The translations under genes and the position numbers were made by a program. The notes beneath the pieces are model-generated. The model was not told the DNA's origin, searched no databases, and saw only the letters and a list, made by a program, of their open reading frames with translations. A DNA stretch of 64,000 nt, taken from contig NZ_NWTM01000001.1 in assembly GCF_004137795.1 (NCBI RefSeq), positions 372,001 through 436,000 of the forward strand, read 5' to 3'. Source of the DNA: Pectobacterium zantedeschiae. GTDB taxonomy: Bacteria > Pseudomonadota > Gammaproteobacteria > Enterobacterales > Enterobacteriaceae. Shown piece by piece: positions 54,786 through 64,000 of the stretch (the first letter of the stretch is position 1; each line of letters begins with the position of its first letter).

Positions 54786-55868
54786 ATGATGGTCAGCCGT
54801 TTTGCCTTTTGTCTGCTGTCGGCCCTATTGCTTAGCGGCTGTGACAGTACCGATGATTCGCCTGCGTCACCGCCCGTGAGGCCAGTAAAAACGTTGGTCG
54901 TCATGCCAGCGATGAGCCGCGAACCCGTGACGTTGACGGGGGAGATTCGCCCGCATGAAGAAACGGCATTAGGTTTCCGGCTGGATGGCCGCATCCTTAA
55001 TCGTCTGGTGGATGTGGGGGCTTCCGTGAAGCGTGGTGATGTGATTGCGACGCTTGATGCTCGCGACAGCGAAAATCAGCTGCGCAGCGCACAGGCAGAT
55101 TTAGCCAGTGCAGCCTCGGCGGAACGGCTGGCGAAAAGCAATTTCTCCCGTATGAAGGCGTTAGCGCCGGGCGGAGCCATTGCGCGGGTACAGCTTGATG
55201 AAGCGCAGGCAAATTGGGATGCCGCCGTTTCCCGGCGCGAAAGCGCACAGACAACCGTCAAAGGAGCACAGGAGCGCCTCGGCTATACGCAACTCACATC
55301 CGCACAGGATGGTGTGATAACAACGGTCAGTGCGAATCCCGGTCAGGTGGTCAGTGCCGGACAGGAGGTCGTCAGGCTGGCTTCGCTCGATGGGCGCGAT
55401 GCGGTGTTTGATGTGCCAGAACGTCTGGTCAATCAGTCGCTTCCCTCGCGCACTATTCTTGTATCGCTGCTATCCGATCCGGCTATTCAGGCACAAGGGC
55501 GCGTGCGTGACATCAGTCCGCAGGCCGATACGGTCACGCGAACGTTTCGGGTTCGTGTGATGTTAACCTCGCCACCGGCTGCGATGGTACTGGGTGCCAG
55601 CGTAAATGGCGCAATACAGCAGTCCGACACAGCTGTTATCGAACTGCCCGCGTCTGCACTCACCCGTCAGGGAGATCAACCCGCTGTCTATGTTGTGAAT
55701 TCCGATACCCAGACGGTGCGTTTGCAGCCCGTTACCGTCGCACGCTACAGCGACACGGCGGTCTACATCACCGATGGACTGAAGCAGGGTGACCGCGTAG
55801 TAACCGCTGGCGTCAGTAAGCTACGGCCGGATGAAAAAATTCGGCTAAGTGATGAGGAGCGTCGCTGA
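54786..55868 (+). CDS. RND efflux periplasmic adaptor (lipoprotein)
   Basis: A 360-residue membrane fusion protein. The N-terminus is a lipoprotein signal with lipobox LLSGC. A biotinyl-lipoyl half-motif (GFRLDGRILNRLVDVGASVKRGDVIATLD), a coiled-coil hairpin (about residues 80-150) and beta-barrel/membrane-proximal domains follow. Starts at 54783 (GTG), 54786 and 54789 are in frame; AGAGG at 54776-54780 favours the ATGs. Its stop overlaps the pump start by one base (TGATG). Confidence 0.91.
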   Translation: MMVSRFAFCLLSALLLSGCDSTDDSPASPPVRPVKTLVVMPAMSREPVTLTGEIRPHEETALGFRLDGRILNRLVDVGASVKRGDVIATLDARDSENQLRSAQADLASAASAERLAKSNFSRMKALAPGGAIARVQLDEAQANWDAAVSRRESAQTTVKGAQERLGYTQLTSAQDGVITTVSANPGQVVSAGQEVVRLASLDGRDAVFDVPERLVNQSLPSRTILVSLLSDPAIQAQGRVRDISPQADTVTRTFRVRVMLTSPPAAMVLGASVNGAIQQSDTAVIELPASALTRQGDQPAVYVVNSDTQTVRLQPVTVARYSDTAVYITDGLKQGDRVVTAGVSKLRPDEKIRLSDEERR

Positions 55869-58800
55869 TGTCTCGTGAATCTCAACCTTCTACCTCTACT
55901 CGCTTCAATCTCTCCGCCTGGGCACTGGCACATCAGCAGGTGGTCGCGTTTATGATGCTGGTGATTATGGCGGCAGGGGTGATGAGCTACCAGCGCTTGC
56001 CCCGCAACGAGGATCCGGCGTTTACCATCAAATCTGCCGTGGTGTCTGCCGCTTGGCCGGGGGCGACGGTGAACGATACAGTCAATTTCGTCACCGATAA
56101 ACTGGAGAAAAAATTACAGGAAACGCCGTATCTCGATTATGTCGAGAGCTACACCCGCGCCGGGGAAGCGGTGGTTTTCGTTAACCTGCGCGATGATACG
56201 CCGCCTTCTGCCGTGCCGAATATCTGGTATACGGTGCGTAAGAAGATGACGGATATTTCCAGTTCTCTCCCCGATGGCGTCAGCCCGCCCGCCGTTAATG
56301 ACGAGTTTGATGATACGTTCGGCACGATTTATGGCTTCACTGCTGATGGGTTCTCACCGCGGGAACTGCGCGATCGCGTCGAGGATATTCGCTCTGCGTT
56401 ACTGAGCGTGCCGGATGTCGGTAAAGTCGACATGCTGGGGGTGGAAGAGGAACAGATCGTAGTAACATTTTCTCCCCGTCGGCTGGCCGGATTAGGGATC
56501 GATTCGCAGCAGGTTATTGATTCACTTAAGGCGCAGAATGCGGTCACGCCAGCCGGAATTATCCGTACTGAGGATGAGAAGATCGCCGTGCGTGTCAGCG
56601 GAGCATTTACTTCTGAAGAGAGTCTGCGCCAGATCACCTTACGCATCGGCGGGAAATTTGTTCCGCTTACCGATATCGCCACCATTAGCCGTGAAATAGC
56701 GGAACCGCCGTCGCCGACGTTCCGAGTAAATGGCGAGAAAGCCATTGGGCTTGCTATTTCTATGGCGCCTACTGGCAACATGCTCAATTTTGGTCAGGCT
56801 ATTCGCGAAAAAATGAACACGCTTTCTGCCCAGCTACCGCATGGGATAGAAATGACGCGTGTGGCCGATCAGGCCGAGGTGGTTAAAGGCGCGGTCGGCG
56901 GCTTTATCAAAGTATTGCTGGAGGCCGTTGCCATCGTGTTGGCGGTGTCGTTCGTCTCTCTCGGCAGCCGAGCTGGGCTGGTCGTTGCTGCATCCATCCC
57001 TATTGTGCTGGCGATGACCTTTATTGGCATGGAGATAACCGGCATTGGCTTACAGCGTATCTCGCTCGGGGCGCTGATTATTTCGCTGGGGCTGCTGGTA
57101 GATGATGCCATGATTACGGTAGAAGCCATGGTGTCGAAGCTGGAAGAAGGGTGGGATCGTAAACGAGCGGCGGCTTGGGCGTATGAAAGCACGGCTTTTC
57201 CCATGCTGACGGGGACGCTGGTGATGATTGCCGGATTTATTCCCGTCGGGTTTGCCGCATCCAGCGCGGGTGAATACTGCTTTTCGCTCTTTGTCGTTGT
57301 CCTTATTGCCTTGTTGAGTTCCTGGATCGTCGCGATTCTTTTTTCCCCGCTGCTCGGTGTCTGGCTGTTGCCAAAAACGTTTCGTCACCATCACAACGAA
57401 CCGGGGCGAGTGGGCCGCATTTATCGTCAGTGGCTGCAACGGGCGTTGGTTAATCGGGGAATGACGTTAATCATTGCCGTGCTCCTGCTGGTTGTCGCCT
57501 TGTTCGGCGCAACCCGATTAGAGGGGGAATTCTTTCCCGCGTCGGATAGGCCGGAACTGCTGGTCAGCCTGACGTTGCCCTCGAATGCATCACAGGCCGC
57601 GACGGAAACGCAGGCGAAACGTCTGGAGGCCGTGCTGAAAGACGATCCTGATGTTGACCATTTCTCTACCTATGTTGGGTCGGGCGCAGTGCGTTTTTAT
57701 CTCCCGATGGATGTGCTATTGAGCCACGAAAATATAGCTCAATTGGTGGTGGTGGCAAAAAGTCTGGATGCGCGAGACGCGCTGGCGACACGGTTGAATC
57801 AGGTACTTGAGCGCGACTTCAGTAATATTGTAGCGCGTGTATCCGCACTGGAATTGGGGCCGCCAGTGGGGTGGCCACTTAAATACCGAGTTGCGGGGCC
57901 GGATATTCATCGTGTCCGTGATATTGCTCAGGGGCTTGCCAGTCTGGTGGGAAACCGGGCTGATGTCCGCGAGGTAAATCTGACGGCGGGTGAACCCGAA
58001 CGTTCGGTGAACGTGGTACTGAATCAGACCGAAGCTCGCGCGGTTGGAATCAGCTCGCAGGATGTGGCCAGCATGCTGGCGGCGATATTCTCCGGTTCAA
58101 CGCTGACCTCGGTGCGTGATGAAAACCGATTGGTGGATGTGGTCGTTCGCGGTACGCCGCAGGAACGCAGAGACGTCGCCACGATCGCCAACCTGCAAAT
58201 TCCGATTGCAGATGGTCGCTCGGTACCGCTGGGGCAGATTGCCACGGTGTCGTACGGTGTTGACGATCCAATTATCTGGCGGCGTCAGCGCGAACCGTTC
58301 ATTACGGTACAGATGGATGTCGCGCCGGGTGTGCGTGCACCGGCGCTGTCTCAAAAACTGGCGCCGGAAATTGAACGCTACCGCGCCTCGTTACCGGCGG
58401 GATATCACATCACGGAAGGCGGTGTTGCGGCAGAGTCCGACAAGGGCAATGGCTCTGTATATGCGGTGTTGCCCGTTACGCTGTTGGTAATGTTGGTGCT
58501 GTTAATGATTCAGTTACAGCGTATTTCCCGCATGGTGCTGGCATTCCTGACTGCGCCGTTTGGTCTGATCGGCATCGTTGCCGCCATGCTGCCGACCGGA
58601 ACGCCGATGGGGTTTGTGGCGCTGTTAGGCGCGATTGCGCTAGCGGGAATGATTATTCGTAATGCGGTCATTCTGATTGGTGAAGTCGATCTGAATGTGA
58701 AAAATGGACAACTTGCCACGGAGGCGATCGTGAATGCGGCCAGCCATCGTTCACGTCCGATAGTGCTGACCGCGTTGGCGGCGATTCTTGGCATGATCCC

Positions 58801-58951
58801 GATTGCGCATCAGGTGTTTTGGGGGCCAATGGCCTACGCGATTATCGGCGGGTTGATGGTGGCAACGCTGCTGACGTTACTTGCTCTGCCTGCAGCGCTG
58901 AGCTTATTGATGCAGTGGGAAGGGCGGAAGGTGGAAAATCCTTCGGCTTAG
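55868..58951 (+). CDS. RND efflux pump permease
   Basis: A 1027-residue inner-membrane pump of the AcrB/HAE-type superfamily, closest in character to the TriC/VexK-like branch. The transmembrane proton-relay region shows LGLLVDDAMITVEAMVSKLEEG (split: GLLVDDAMITVE). Two large periplasmic loops and 12 membrane segments are laid out as usual. No outer-membrane factor gene is in the operon, so it probably uses TolC. Substrates unknown; context suggests envelope-stress-induced export under the adjacent two-component system. Confidence 0.92.
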   Translation: MSRESQPSTSTRFNLSAWALAHQQVVAFMMLVIMAAGVMSYQRLPRNEDPAFTIKSAVVSAAWPGATVNDTVNFVTDKLEKKLQETPYLDYVESYTRAGEAVVFVNLRDDTPPSAVPNIWYTVRKKMTDISSSLPDGVSPPAVNDEFDDTFGTIYGFTADGFSPRELRDRVEDIRSALLSVPDVGKVDMLGVEEEQIVVTFSPRRLAGLGIDSQQVIDSLKAQNAVTPAGIIRTEDEKIAVRVSGAFTSEESLRQITLRIGGKFVPLTDIATISREIAEPPSPTFRVNGEKAIGLAISMAPTGNMLNFGQAIREKMNTLSAQLPHGIEMTRVADQAEVVKGAVGGFIKVLLEAVAIVLAVSFVSLGSRAGLVVAASIPIVLAMTFIGMEITGIGLQRISLGALIISLGLLVDDAMITVEAMVSKLEEGWDRKRAAAWAYESTAFPMLTGTLVMIAGFIPVGFAASSAGEYCFSLFVVVLIALLSSWIVAILFSPLLGVWLLPKTFRHHHNEPGRVGRIYRQWLQRALVNRGMTLIIAVLLLVVALFGATRLEGEFFPASDRPELLVSLTLPSNASQAATETQAKRLEAVLKDDPDVDHFSTYVGSGAVRFYLPMDVLLSHENIAQLVVVAKSLDARDALATRLNQVLERDFSNIVARVSALELGPPVGWPLKYRVAGPDIHRVRDIAQGLASLVGNRADVREVNLTAGEPERSVNVVLNQTEARAVGISSQDVASMLAAIFSGSTLTSVRDENRLVDVVVRGTPQERRDVATIANLQIPIADGRSVPLGQIATVSYGVDDPIIWRRQREPFITVQMDVAPGVRAPALSQKLAPEIERYRASLPAGYHITEGGVAAESDKGNGSVYAVLPVTLLVMLVLLMIQLQRISRMVLAFLTAPFGLIGIVAAMLPTGTPMGFVALLGAIALAGMIIRNAVILIGEVDLNVKNGQLATEAIVNAASHRSRPIVLTALAAILGMIPIAHQVFWGPMAYAIIGGLMVATLLTLLALPAALSLLMQWEGRKVENPSA

Positions 58952-58961
58952 GGAAAATACG

Positions 58962-58999
58962 ACAGGTCGTGACGCTATCATTGACACGTCACGACCTGT
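58962..58999. terminator. Perfect 13-base inverted repeat between convergent genes
   Basis: Arms ACAGGTCGTGACG and CGTCACGACCTGT with a 12-base loop lie between the RND pump stop and the convergent dehydratase stop. A bidirectional terminator is most likely; T-runs are short. Confidence 0.6.
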
Positions 59000-59014
59000 T
59001 GACACGCTTTCACT

Positions 59015-60196
59015 TTATTGATCGACGACGGATCCGTCGACGTGCAGTCGAGTTTTCAGACCGCGACGGCGGTAGGGGAAACGGTTCTCCAGATCGTCCG
59101 CTAGCTCAATGCCAATGCCGGATTGCGTCGGTATCTCCATAAATCCATCTACGCATTTGAACGTGTTCTTCACGACGTCTTTTTTCCTCACGCCGTTCTC
59201 TACACCCGTCGCACCAAATTTTTCTGACAGCGCGGGTTGGTCATCCCCCGGATATTCCAGTAGCGCAAAATTCGGGATGCTGACGGCGATCTGTAAACAG
59301 GCAGCGGTTGAGACGGGGCTAAGTGGGTTATGCGGTACCACCATCAAATCGTTGGCCTCGGCCAATGCTGCCACTTTTTTCGCTCCGGTAATTCCGCCGC
59401 ACATGCAGACATCAGGGCGAACATAAGCGACGGCATTACGGCGAATCAGCATCGCGAATTCCTGCGGATTATTCAGGCGTTCACCGGTGGCGATAGGAAT
59501 ATTGATTTTGTCGGCAACTTCCGCCATAGAGTCGAAATTATCCGCGCCGATAGGGTCTTCAATAAAATACGGATAAAACGGCTCAATGCCGCGAGCGAAC
59601 ACCACGGCATCGGCGGGTTTCAGGCGACGGTGGACTTCAATACACAGGTCGACATCGTTACCGACTGCTTCTCGGTAAAGGCCGATACGCTCGATGGCTT
59701 CACCGATCTCTTTGGCGTGAGTGGTGAAATAGGGCGTATCACGCGATTCATCCAGAAAAGGCGTAAGATGACCAATCGCGGTAAAACCGTCAGCTTTGGC
59801 CTTTTTCAGGTTGGCGATAGTTTCTTCGGTGGTTCGCCCTCCTGCATGGGCATAAACGCGTGCCTTGTCGCGGCAGCGGCCTCCCAGCAGATTATAAACC
59901 GGTGTATCGTAATATTTGCCCGCGATGTCCCACAGGGCAATATCAATGGCGCTGATGGCACCCATGATGGCGGCACCGCGAAAATGCCAGCAGCGGTACA
60001 TATATTGCCAGTGGTGCTCAATACGCAGCGGATCTTGCCCGATCAGGTAAGTGCGTAATGCCTCCACTGCACCTTTAGACGCATCGAGAAATCCCCAGGC
60101 ACCTGATTCGCCAATACCCTTTAGTCCCTCGTCGGTGGTGACCTCAACAAACATATATCGGTTCGCTAAAATTACGCGTACATCGGTAATTTTCAT
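59015..60196 (-). CDS. Mandelate racemase/muconate lactonising family enzyme (galactonate dehydratase-like)
   Basis: A 393-residue enolase-superfamily acid-sugar dehydratase. Metal ligands are likely the Glu of CIEVHRR, Glu of FIEDP and Glu of TGERLNN. The His of CIEVHRR and His of VVPHNPLSPV match the two catalytic histidines of D-galactonate dehydratase. Substrate stays open: galactonate or another aldonate. The start at 60196 (MKITDVRV) is the family start; in-frame codons upstream are extra. No acid-sugar transporter or aldolase gene is adjacent. Confidence 0.85.
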   Translation of the reverse strand: MKITDVRVILANRYMFVEVTTDEGLKGIGESGAWGFLDASKGAVEALRTYLIGQDPLRIEHHWQYMYRCWHFRGAAIMGAISAIDIALWDIAGKYYDTPVYNLLGGRCRDKARVYAHAGGRTTEETIANLKKAKADGFTAIGHLTPFLDESRDTPYFTTHAKEIGEAIERIGLYREAVGNDVDLCIEVHRRLKPADAVVFARGIEPFYPYFIEDPIGADNFDSMAEVADKINIPIATGERLNNPQEFAMLIRRNAVAYVRPDVCMCGGITGAKKVAALAEANDLMVVPHNPLSPVSTAACLQIAVSIPNFALLEYPGDDQPALSEKFGATGVENGVRKKDVVKNTFKCVDGFMEIPTQSGIGIELADDLENRFPYRRRGLKTRLHVDGSVVDQ

Positions 60197-60237
60197 CAAT
60201 GCTTTCCTTAAGTTAGCCTGCTTAGCATTGAGTCTAA

Positions 60238-60972
60238 TCACAGAGGCGTGCGGGTTGTCAATGTTGACGTCAGCAGAACGGTTAGCGCATCAGGTGCATC
60301 GATCATGGCGTCGTGGTCGCTGTCGAGCGTCAGAAAACGCCAGCTTGGATCAGTCTGAGCGCGTTGTACCGAGGTGGTGAGGTAGTTGCCCGCCGCACGC
60401 GTGCAGCGGATGTAAGTTTTTTTCAGAGTTGGGGGCGCGGGCGGTAAGGCGATGGGTTCAAAGTAGGTGTTTACCGGCTGCGGCGTCAGGCGGGTATCGA
60501 CCCACTCGCGGTCAGCTTCATTTACGCCAAACAGCAGCGATGGAAGCGGGGGAATGTGCCACTCGGGGTCACGTGTAGCCTGCGTCTGGTAGGTGGTGAT
60601 AAGGTCGGGCGCGTGATCCAGTAGCTTCTCACCTGATGTGGGTAAGAACGCGTCCAGCAGGATCAGATGGCTGACGACGTCCGGCAATTGATATGCGGCA
60701 GCCGTGGCGGGAAACCCACCATAGCTGTGTCCGACCAGCGTAACATCGCGCCAACCCTGTTGGTGGATCGTGTCGATAATATCGTGAATGTGGGTAGACA
60801 GATTAATGCCGCGCGATAGTTCGTCACGGCGTTCCGCTAACCCTGTGAGCGTCGGTGCAGTGGCGGCGAAACCTGTGGCAGTAAGCCGTTCGGTCACGCG
60901 GGCCCAGCACCAGCCGCCGTGCCAGGCACCGTGTATCAGCACGAACGTCGTGGCAGATGTGTCAGCGGACAT
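60238..60972 (-). CDS. Alpha/beta hydrolase (esterase family)
   Basis: A 244-residue hydrolase with the oxyanion segment VLIHGAWHGGWCW, nucleophile elbow LVGHSYGGFPA (Ser near 83) and the C-terminal catalytic His in LDSDHDAMID, just as in the plant-type methylesterase/pheophorbidase-like family. Substrate unknown. Same strand as, and 41 bases upstream of, the dehydratase gene, so they may be one operon. Confidence 0.87.
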   Translation of the reverse strand: MSADTSATTFVLIHGAWHGGWCWARVTERLTATGFAATAPTLTGLAERRDELSRGINLSTHIHDIIDTIHQQGWRDVTLVGHSYGGFPATAAAYQLPDVVSHLILLDAFLPTSGEKLLDHAPDLITTYQTQATRDPEWHIPPLPSLLFGVNEADREWVDTRLTPQPVNTYFEPIALPPAPPTLKKTYIRCTRAAGNYLTTSVQRAQTDPSWRFLTLDSDHDAMIDAPDALTVLLTSTLTTRTPL

Positions 60973-61114
60973 GGCGATTCTCTGACGTGCGCGGAATAAG
61001 CGTTGTGGGCATGCTCTCCTCCTTTAAGTGAGGAGATAAGATAAAGGATCTGCCCGATACGCTTTAGTTTGATTCCGGTTATTCATATCCACAGGAGAGA
61101 TATACCGACAGTTT

Positions 61115-61136
61115 CCCCTTGGCCGTAACCAAGGGG
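61115..61136 (-). terminator. Hairpin after the SulP gene
   Basis: Perfect stem CCCCTTGG / CCAAGGGG with a 6-base loop, 10 bases beyond the SulP stop. No T-run follows, so it is a tentative terminator. Confidence 0.45.
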
Positions 61137-61146
61137 ATTGGCACGA

Positions 61147-62646
61147 TTAGAGATGCCCTGAAAGGCGCTGGTGAATTTTGCTGCTGTGGTTATCCAGTCC
61201 TATGATCGAAACTTTCGCGTCGTAACGGTGATAGCGGGTTTCTATAGCGTCGAGTGCTGCTACGCTGGAGGCATCCCAGATTTGGGCGTGCGTCAGATCG
61301 ATAGTGACGTTCTGCGGGTCTTGCGCATAGAGGAAGTGTTCAAAGAGATCGTTGCTGCTGCCGAAGAATAGCGGCCCACGTACCGTGTAGTGCACCGACT
61401 GCCCATCTTCGCTCACGCGACGTTCTGCATGAATGACGTGCGCCACGCGGCGTGCAAACAACAGGATGGCAAAGATAACGCCACCTGCCACGCCGATTGC
61501 AAGATTTCCCGTCGAGACGGTGGCGATCACCGTTACCACGACCACTAACGTTTCTGACAACGGCATACGTTTCAGTGTGCTGGGGTGCAGGCTATGCCAG
61601 TTCATCGTTTTCAGCGCGACAATCATCATAATCCCTGCCAGCACCACCATCGGAATCTTAGCCATGATTTCGCTCAGACCGGTTACCAGCAGCAACAGCA
61701 CCAGTGCGGCGGCGAGGGTAGAGACACGCGTACGTGCTTTCCCTAGCTCCACGTTGACCACCGTTTGTCCGATCATCGCACATCCGGCGATGCCGCCGTA
61801 GAATCCGGCGAAGATATTGGCGACGCCCAGTCCCCAGCATTCGCGGCGTTTGCTGGACGGTGTATCTGTGATGTCGTCTACCAGTTTGGCAGTTAACAGC
61901 GATTCCATCAGCCCGACGAAGGCAATACTGAGTGCGGTTGGCCAGATGATGCGCAATGTCTCAAGATGGAACGGCACCAGCCACTGGGTGAAACCTGGCA
62001 ATCCGGGCTGCATGGGGCCAGCATCGCCGACGTTAGGCACCGTGATGCCGGTAAACATGGCAATCGCTGTCACGGTCACAATCGCGACCAGCGGTGCGGG
62101 AATGTTTTTTACCACGTAGGGCAGCAGCAAAACGATCGCTACTGTTAACGCAAATAGCAGCCAGACAAGCGAAGATTGCCCATAAATATGCGGCACCTGC
62201 GCGGCGAAAATCAGGATGCCTAATGCATTGACGAAACCGATCATTACCGAGCGTGGAATGTAGCGCATCATTCTCGCCAACCCAGCCAGCCCAAACAGGA
62301 TCTGAATAAGCCCTGCCATAATCACGGCGGGCAGAATATAGGCCACACCGTGCGCGTGCACCATTGGGCCGATAACCAGCGCCACGGCACCCGCCGCCGC
62401 CGTAACCATCGCTGGCCTGCCGCCGAGAAAGGACATGGTGAAACATAAAATGATAGACGCGAACAGGCTGACTTTGGGATCAACCCCCGCGATGATGGAA
62501 AACGAAATCACCTCTGGGATAAGTGCCAGTGCGGTGATGGTACCTGCCAAAACTTCGCGCATCAGCAGCGAGGGTGAGCGTAAGGCGGCAAGCGTTGACG
62601 TGGCTGATTGAACCGGTGTCGGCGTTGCATCGGGTGATGAGATCAT
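61147..62646 (-). CDS. SulP family inorganic anion transporter with STAS domain
   Basis: A 499-residue polytopic membrane protein. The transport domain has the typical ALIPEVISFSIIAGVDP opening and GLMESLLTAKLVDD segment. The C-terminal STAS domain (about residues 400-499) contains NVTIDLTHAQIWDASSVAALD. SulP proteins carry sulfate, bicarbonate or organic anions; the substrate is not predictable here. Monocistronic by layout. Confidence 0.92.
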   Translation of the reverse strand: MISSPDATPTPVQSATSTLAALRSPSLLMREVLAGTITALALIPEVISFSIIAGVDPKVSLFASIILCFTMSFLGGRPAMVTAAAGAVALVIGPMVHAHGVAYILPAVIMAGLIQILFGLAGLARMMRYIPRSVMIGFVNALGILIFAAQVPHIYGQSSLVWLLFALTVAIVLLLPYVVKNIPAPLVAIVTVTAIAMFTGITVPNVGDAGPMQPGLPGFTQWLVPFHLETLRIIWPTALSIAFVGLMESLLTAKLVDDITDTPSSKRRECWGLGVANIFAGFYGGIAGCAMIGQTVVNVELGKARTRVSTLAAALVLLLLVTGLSEIMAKIPMVVLAGIMMIVALKTMNWHSLHPSTLKRMPLSETLVVVVTVIATVSTGNLAIGVAGGVIFAILLFARRVAHVIHAERRVSEDGQSVHYTVRGPLFFGSSNDLFEHFLYAQDPQNVTIDLTHAQIWDASSVAALDAIETRYHRYDAKVSIIGLDNHSSKIHQRLSGHL

Positions 62647-62674
62647 AATGTGCAGGCTCTTACTTTTTCTTATT

Positions 62675-62857
62675 TATACCCGTAATACTTCAAGCTGCTT
62701 GCGCATTGGCAATACTCGGTTCATCTCTGAGCCGCCGCAAGCGGCGTTCAAGTCAGCTAAGCCGATTTGTCCTTACTCATCCCTGTCACTTATCCGAGTA
62801 AGCTCCAGGGATTCGCGTGGTTGCCACTTTCACGCAACTCGAAGATTTGGCGTATAT
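62675..62857. repeat. ERIC-like element with extra internal sequence
   Basis: Begins TATACCCGTAATACTTCAAG and ends CAACTCGAAGATTTGGCGTA. The centre TCACTTATCCGAGTAAGCTC flanked by CCCTG/CAGGG matches the ERIC core. It is about 183 bases, roughly 55 longer than a standard ERIC, the additional part lying on the left with GCCGCAAGCGGC. The rest of the gap (62858-62977) holds nothing recognisable. Confidence 0.8.
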
Positions 62858-62977
62858 AGGTCAATGACGAAAGGCGGGAGAGGATAAATTATCGGCAGTA
62901 TAAAAGATACTGCCCTGTGTAGGAGGGGAAGGGGCGGTTTGCTGAAGTACGAAAGAATTTCCTGGGTCATGGTAGAT

Positions 62978-64000
62978 CTACTCGACTACAACCTGATCAT
63001 TGATGGCATAGACCGTGCAGTTGGTCGCTCCTTTGTGCTGGAATTTTTCGCAGTTTCTGATGGCTGCATCAGCCGCTTCGTGGCCAGTTCGCGCCCAGTA
63101 TGCCGTTCCCCATGCACCGTCCCTGCCTGTCGCAAAAGCTTTTTCATAAAGCCGTGCCGTTTCATATTTTCTGAACGCTTCTTTGCCTGCGAGGTTATTA
63201 AGGTTTGAGGGGGAAACGAGATGGGTTACTGGCAAGGCCATTGCTTCCTCTGATGGTAAGTGTTGCTGTGCAAGGAAAACCGCCACGCGTTTCCACCAGA
63301 AATTCTCTGGAGCCGTATCCATAAAAACGTGTCCATTGTTTCCAAAAGCAGGCATTTCAGTAAATTCAGCTTTACCTCCACCACTGCGATAGGCTTCATA
63401 AAATGCCCTGCCCATTTCCGGGGTGAAAGATTTATCATTGCTGGAATAGAGCCATAGAGAAGGGATGCGCGCTGTTACACCATAGCTGGTGAATGCTTTA
63501 ATCAGACCGGGTCTATCACAAAGTGATTTGCCGTCGATAGAACCCCTTCCTCCGTCAAAATTGATTATCGCTTGAACGCCGGGAGGATTAACTGCGCCAG
63601 TTGCCAGAACCGCAAAGCCGCCTGCCGACATGCCTGTGAGGACTGCTTTATCAGGAGAGGCCCAGGGCTGGTGCCTTATTGCTTCAAGCGCGGCCAGTAT
63701 ATCCCTGGTGTCTTTTTCTCCTGCCAGCTTATGCAGCGGCTGCTTACAGGAACCATCTAAATATTCAGCCCCGCCACTTGAATAGCCGTAGCCTTCCCGC
63801 AGAACGGTAACAGCAGCATAACCGTGGCGTGCAAAGGCAAGCGCGGCTGATGATTCGCGATTTGGATTCATTTCCCAGCGATCGAATTCGGCAGTACCCA
63901 CAGTTCCGTTCGTGATCACCGCCACAGGGAGCTTTGTCTGACCGACTGGCCGGGTGACAAATGCATCCAGTATCGCTGGCTGACCAGTATCCAGCGTTAC
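62978..64000 (-). CDS. Alpha/beta hydrolase / dienelactone-hydrolase-like protein (5' end beyond window)
   Basis: The minus-strand frame is open to the right edge, so the N-terminus is missing; at least 340 residues are present. The nucleophile elbow is LTGMSAGGFAVLA, an Asp-bearing stretch IINFDGGRGS follows, and the catalytic His is probably in FGNNGHVFMD. Before these lies TLDTGQPAILDAFVTRP with the start of the hydrolase core (LPVAVITNGT). A GTG at 63925 is not the true start because coding sequence continues upstream of it. Probably a secreted or periplasmic hydrolase; function unknown. Confidence 0.8.
   Translation of the reverse strand, partial: VTLDTGQPAILDAFVTRPVGQTKLPVAVITNGTVGTAEFDRWEMNPNRESSAALAFARHGYAAVTVLREGYGYSSGGAEYLDGSCKQPLHKLAGEKDTRDILAALEAIRHQPWASPDKAVLTGMSAGGFAVLATGAVNPPGVQAIINFDGGRGSIDGKSLCDRPGLIKAFTSYGVTARIPSLWLYSSNDKSFTPEMGRAFYEAYRSGGGKAEFTEMPAFGNNGHVFMDTAPENFWWKRVAVFLAQQHLPSEEAMALPVTHLVSPSNLNNLAGKEAFRKYETARLYEKAFATGRDGAWGTAYWARTGHEAADAAIRNCEKFQHKGATNCTVYAINDQVVVE

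Noticed and set aside
59330-60058. Plus-strand open frame of 242 codons opposite the dehydratase gene
   Set aside because: It mirrors the dehydratase codon pattern and lacks family features; the minus-strand enzyme carries all catalytic motifs.

Overview
The window looks like a chromosomal segment from a soft-rot enterobacterium, most probably Pectobacterium or a close relative. This is inferred from gene content, from close resemblance of CydA, CydB, FdhE, YehS, YlaC and Gcd to their E. coli counterparts, and from ERIC-type intergenic repeats; no database search was possible. Coding density is high. There are no rRNA or tRNA genes, CRISPR arrays or insertion sequences that I can see.

Layout. 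(1) 1-4.5 kb: a haem locus, with a TonB-dependent receptor (cut by the left edge) divergent from hutW-hutX-chuY, the anaerobic haem-opening set, with Fur-like sites between. (2) 4.7-11.8 kb: ylaC, PQQ glucose dehydrogenase, a glutamine amidotransferase, a MocR-type regulator and fdhE. (3) 11.8-15.5 kb, minus strand: cydABX followed by two DUF202 membrane proteins. (4) 16-18.3 kb: an orphan phage tail fibre plus its assembly chaperone, the only clearly phage-derived material. (5) 18.6-31.4 kb: a complete assimilatory nitrate/nitrite cluster, nasR then nasFED-nasCB(fused)-nasA-cobA. Its leader carries a sigma-54 promoter and a two-hairpin ANTAR target that overlaps an intrinsic terminator. (6) 31.7-41.2 kb: yehS, a lone acireductone dioxygenase-like gene, a sugar ABC transporter with two different permeases, a PfkB kinase, and a convergent 2-hydroxyacid dehydrogenase/FGGY kinase pair. 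Together these look like an unassigned sugar pathway. (7) 41.4-42.8 kb: an ArsR regulator divergent from an Old Yellow Enzyme. (8) 43.2-51.6 kb: cystathionine gamma-lyase and beta-synthase, a class IV aminotransferase-like protein with an apparently missing catalytic lysine, a polar amino acid ABC transporter and a MmgE/PrpD protein. (9) 51.9-59 kb: a two-component system divergent from mipA-RND adaptor-RND pump. (10) 59-64 kb: a galactonate-dehydratase-like enolase-superfamily enzyme, an alpha/beta hydrolase, a SulP transporter and a hydrolase cut by the right edge.

The most notable sequence-level observations are: the NasR leader with two identical AACGGC hexaloops; the in-frame NasC-NasB fusion; two copies of a structured intergenic element whose hairpins show compensatory changes; an ERIC element that supplies the stop codon of the PfkB kinase; and the two uncharacterised metabolic loci at 32-41 kb and 43-51.6 kb.
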